Shown piece by piece: positions 5,713-6,936 of a DNA stretch of 6,936 nucleotides. The stretch's first letter is position 1; each line of letters starts with the position of its first letter. This DNA comes from Porphyromonadaceae bacterium UBA7180. GTDB lineage: Bacteria > Bacteroidota > Bacteroidia > Bacteroidales > Muribaculaceae. The notes beneath the pieces are model-generated. The model was given only the letters and a program-made list of their open reading frames with translations. It did not search any database and was not told the DNA's origin. A program made the translations under genes and the position numbers. The DNA lies in assembly GCA_002491165.1 (NCBI GenBank), contig DKVK01000079.1, forward strand, positions 5,233 to 12,168. The letters run 5' to 3'.

Positions 5713-6507
5713 TTATTTGTTGGAGGGCTGGGCTATACCGTCTTTCTTGCAACGGGAGATAATGTTGTTGATGCGCGCCCGGGTGTCGGGGTGGGACGAG
5801 AAAAGTTGCGTCAGTGCCGTGGACTGCATACCGTTCTGCTGTTCCAGTTTCTCCATCTTCTCGAAAGCATATGCCAACGCCCAGGGGTTCTTGCCGTTCT
5901 GGCGCAGGAAGGAATAAGCATAATTGTCTGCGTCCTCCTCTTGTTTGCGCGAGTATTTTGCCGACATCATCGATTCTGCCAGGTCGCCGAGCTGCGAGTC
6001 GGTGAGCGCGGCGACGGTTCCTCCGGCCGACGAGATGCCGTCGCGCAGTGCCGACGAGAGCAATGCCTCCTTGAAGGCTTTCTTGGAGTGTTTGTGAGCC
6101 ACGTGTCCTATCTCATGGCCGATGATGCCGAGCAGCTCGTTGTCGGTCATCACGTCCATGATGCCCGAATAGACGCGCACGCTTCCGTCTGCGCAGGCGA
6201 AGGCGTTTATCTGGTCGGTCTGGTATACCTTGAAATTCAAGGGGATGCCGTCCACCGACGTAAGCCCGGAGGTCAGGTTGGCCAGACGTTTGCTGTATTT
6301 GTTGGACGCCGGAAGCACCTTGTTCTGCTGGTCGAGCGACGTGACATACTGCCGCACGTAAGCCTGCACCTGCTCGTCTGAAATCGTAGCGGCCTGAGTA
6401 GCCTTCACTCCGGCCGAAAGCAGACGCGTGTAATCCAATCCCTGCGAAGAGCATGACGGCAGGACCAGAGCCCCCGCCAGCGCAATTGCTGATAAATACT
6501 TCTTCAT
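5713..6507 (-). CDS. M48-family zinc metalloprotease lipoprotein
   Basis: This 264-residue protein is a probable periplasmic zinc peptidase of the M48 (Oma1/BepA/LoiP-like) group, whose relatives act in envelope protein quality control. The signal MKKYLSAIALAGALVLPSC ends in a lipobox (LPSC, Cys19). The following residues SSQG lack acidic amino acids, so surface export is not suggested and anchoring in the periplasm is likely. The catalytic motif HEIGHVAHKH holds zinc ligands H131 and H135 and the base E132. The third ligand is E190 in the ExxxD pattern EEDAD after the conserved YSRKQ. The closing motif SSHPDTRARI (237-246) is typical of M48. The chain ends soon after, with no TPR repeats, so it is a compact stand-alone protease domain. 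It lies between rpoC and the ECF operon on the same strand, 190 nt before the sigma start, so it appears to be its own unit. Confidence 0.95.
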   Translation of the reverse strand: MKKYLSAIALAGALVLPSCSSQGLDYTRLLSAGVKATQAATISDEQVQAYVRQYVTSLDQQNKVLPASNKYSKRLANLTSGLTSVDGIPLNFKVYQTDQINAFACADGSVRVYSGIMDVMTDNELLGIIGHEIGHVAHKHSKKAFKEALLSSALRDGISSAGGTVAALTDSQLGDLAESMMSAKYSRKQEEDADNYAYSFLRQNGKNPWALAYAFEKMEKLEQQNGMQSTALTQLFSSHPDTRARINNIISRCKKDGIAQPSNK

Positions 6508-6549
6508 TTCTAATTCCTGTTCTCTATTTTAAACCACATCAGCCGTCCC

Positions 6550-6588
6550 ACATAAATTACATACATAAATTGCATATATAACATAAAC
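6550..6588. repeat. ACATAAA direct repeats upstream of the M48 protease gene
   Basis: ACATAAATT occurs at 6550-6558 and 6563-6571 (13-bp step), with a partial third copy ACATAAAC at 6581-6588. They lie 43-81 bp upstream of the protease ATG in an AT-rich island where its promoter should be. No perfect TTTG-N19-TAnnTTTG match is present; the closest -7-like string is TATATATG on the - strand at about 6573-6580, without a good -33 box. This could be a regulator-binding region or simple AT-rich promoter sequence. Confidence 0.3.
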
Positions 6589-6602
6589 ATCCTCCTCCGG
6601 AT

Positions 6603-6642
6603 AAAAAAGGAAAAGGGAGACACATTTCTGCATCCCCCTTCC
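6603..6642 (-). terminator. Intrinsic terminator downstream of rpoC
   Basis: On the - strand GGAAGGGGGA (6642-6633) pairs with TCTCCCTTTTCC, leaving a two-base bulge in the T-rich arm and one G-T wobble, around a loop of about 12 nt. Six T follow directly (6608-6603). It sits 64 nt after the rpoC stop and before the separate M48 gene, as expected for the end of the rpoB-rpoC transcription unit. Confidence 0.65.
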
Positions 6643-6705
6643 ATCATTTAATTATATGGTCTGGCTAATGAAAAATCATTTTCCTTAAGGTCACGGCCGG
6701 AGCCG

Positions 6706-6936
6706 TCACTTGATTTCCTCGGCGATGACGTCCATGGGGTCTTCAGCCTCTTCATTATTGACAACAGCTTCATAGTCGCTGAGGTTTGCCACGAAGAGCT
6801 TATTGTACTCGGGCAGACCGGTACCGGCCGGAATGAGGTGACCGCAGATGACGTTTTCCTTCATGCCTTCCAGATAATCGGTCTTGCCGTTGATGGCGGC
6901 TTCGTTGAGCACCTTGGTGGTTTCCTGGAACGAAGC
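6706..6936 (-). CDS. rpoC: RNA polymerase beta' subunit, C-terminal end (partial)
   Basis: The frame is open to the window edge and ends at TGA (6708-6706), giving the last 76 residues of a protein of roughly 1,400 residues. The visible ASFQETTKVLNEAAINGKTD, LEGMKENVICGHLIPAGTG motif is the highly conserved C-terminal block of bacterial beta', shortly after the trigger-loop region, near the jaw/clamp and omega-binding tail. It continues with the lineage-specific acidic tail NNEEAEDPMDVIAEEIK. An internal ATG at 6912 is not the start; the conserved motif extends beyond it. This anchors the window next to the conserved rpoB-rpoC locus of a Bacteroidota chromosome. Confidence 0.97.
   Translation of the reverse strand, partial: ASFQETTKVLNEAAINGKTDYLEGMKENVICGHLIPAGTGLPEYNKLFVANLSDYEAVVNNEEAEDPMDVIAEEIK

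Noticed and set aside
5791..6381. Open frame on the + strand opposite the M48 protease gene
   Set aside because: It is antisense to the HEIGH-containing gene, and has no family features or upstream promoter.
6667..6680. AATGA-AAAA-TCATT small palindrome after rpoC
   Set aside because: It is a short AT-only 5-bp stem in a low-complexity stretch and is easily due to chance.
6690..6709. Stem GTGACGGC/GCCGTGAC overlapping the rpoC stop codon as the terminator
   Set aside because: It has a G-G mismatch and no immediate T-tract; the hairpin followed by T6 at 6603-6642 is a better terminator candidate.
1..6936. Search for tRNA, rRNA, CRISPR arrays, insertion sequences or phage genes
   Set aside because: No cloverleaf-like tRNA sequence, regular spaced repeats, transposase motifs or terminal inverted repeats with target duplications were seen; the gene set looks like a stable core-chromosome segment.

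Overview
This window reads as an ordinary chromosomal segment of a fairly GC-rich member of the Bacteroidales (phylum Bacteroidota). The evidence is the RpoC C-terminus, two promoters that match the Bacteroidota housekeeping consensus exactly (TTTG-N19-TAnnTTTG), the absence of clear Shine-Dalgarno sequences, and typical protein families: a DUF4369/TlpA-type lipoprotein, an Ig-like (Big_5-type) protein tail, and an ECF sigma factor with a membrane-bound partner. I cannot fix the genus from the sequence alone.

Left part (1-930). The + strand carries the 3' end of a surface/envelope Ig-like protein. It converges on a small secreted protein of unknown function on the - strand, and a strong bidirectional terminator hairpin sits between them. 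The small gene is transcribed away from a 133-bp intergenic region holding two back-to-back promoters.

Centre (872-3686, + strand). One promoter drives a two-gene operon. The first gene is a thioredoxin-like (TlpA/ResA-type) lipoprotein with a WCPYC active site. One base after it comes an AMP-forming acyl-CoA synthetase. The operon ends at an 11-bp perfect hairpin with a T-tract.

Right part (3736-6936, all - strand). Read 5' to 3' on that strand, the genes are: the last 76 codons of rpoC with a downstream terminator; an M48-family zinc metalloprotease lipoprotein; and a tightly packed three-gene ECF regulatory operon. That operon consists of an ECF sigma factor, an overlapping (ATGA) single-pass membrane protein that is probably its anti-sigma factor, and, 3 nt later, a small exported DUF4252-like protein. 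An ECF-style promoter (TGTCAC-N16-CGTCTA) lies upstream of the sigma gene and suggests autoregulation.

No mobile elements, CRISPR arrays, tRNAs or rRNAs are visible, and no gene-free stretch exceeds 200 bp. The least-understood items are the ECF operon with its exported third component, and the small two-cysteine secreted protein divergent from the thioredoxin lipoprotein. Nothing here demands a completely new system.
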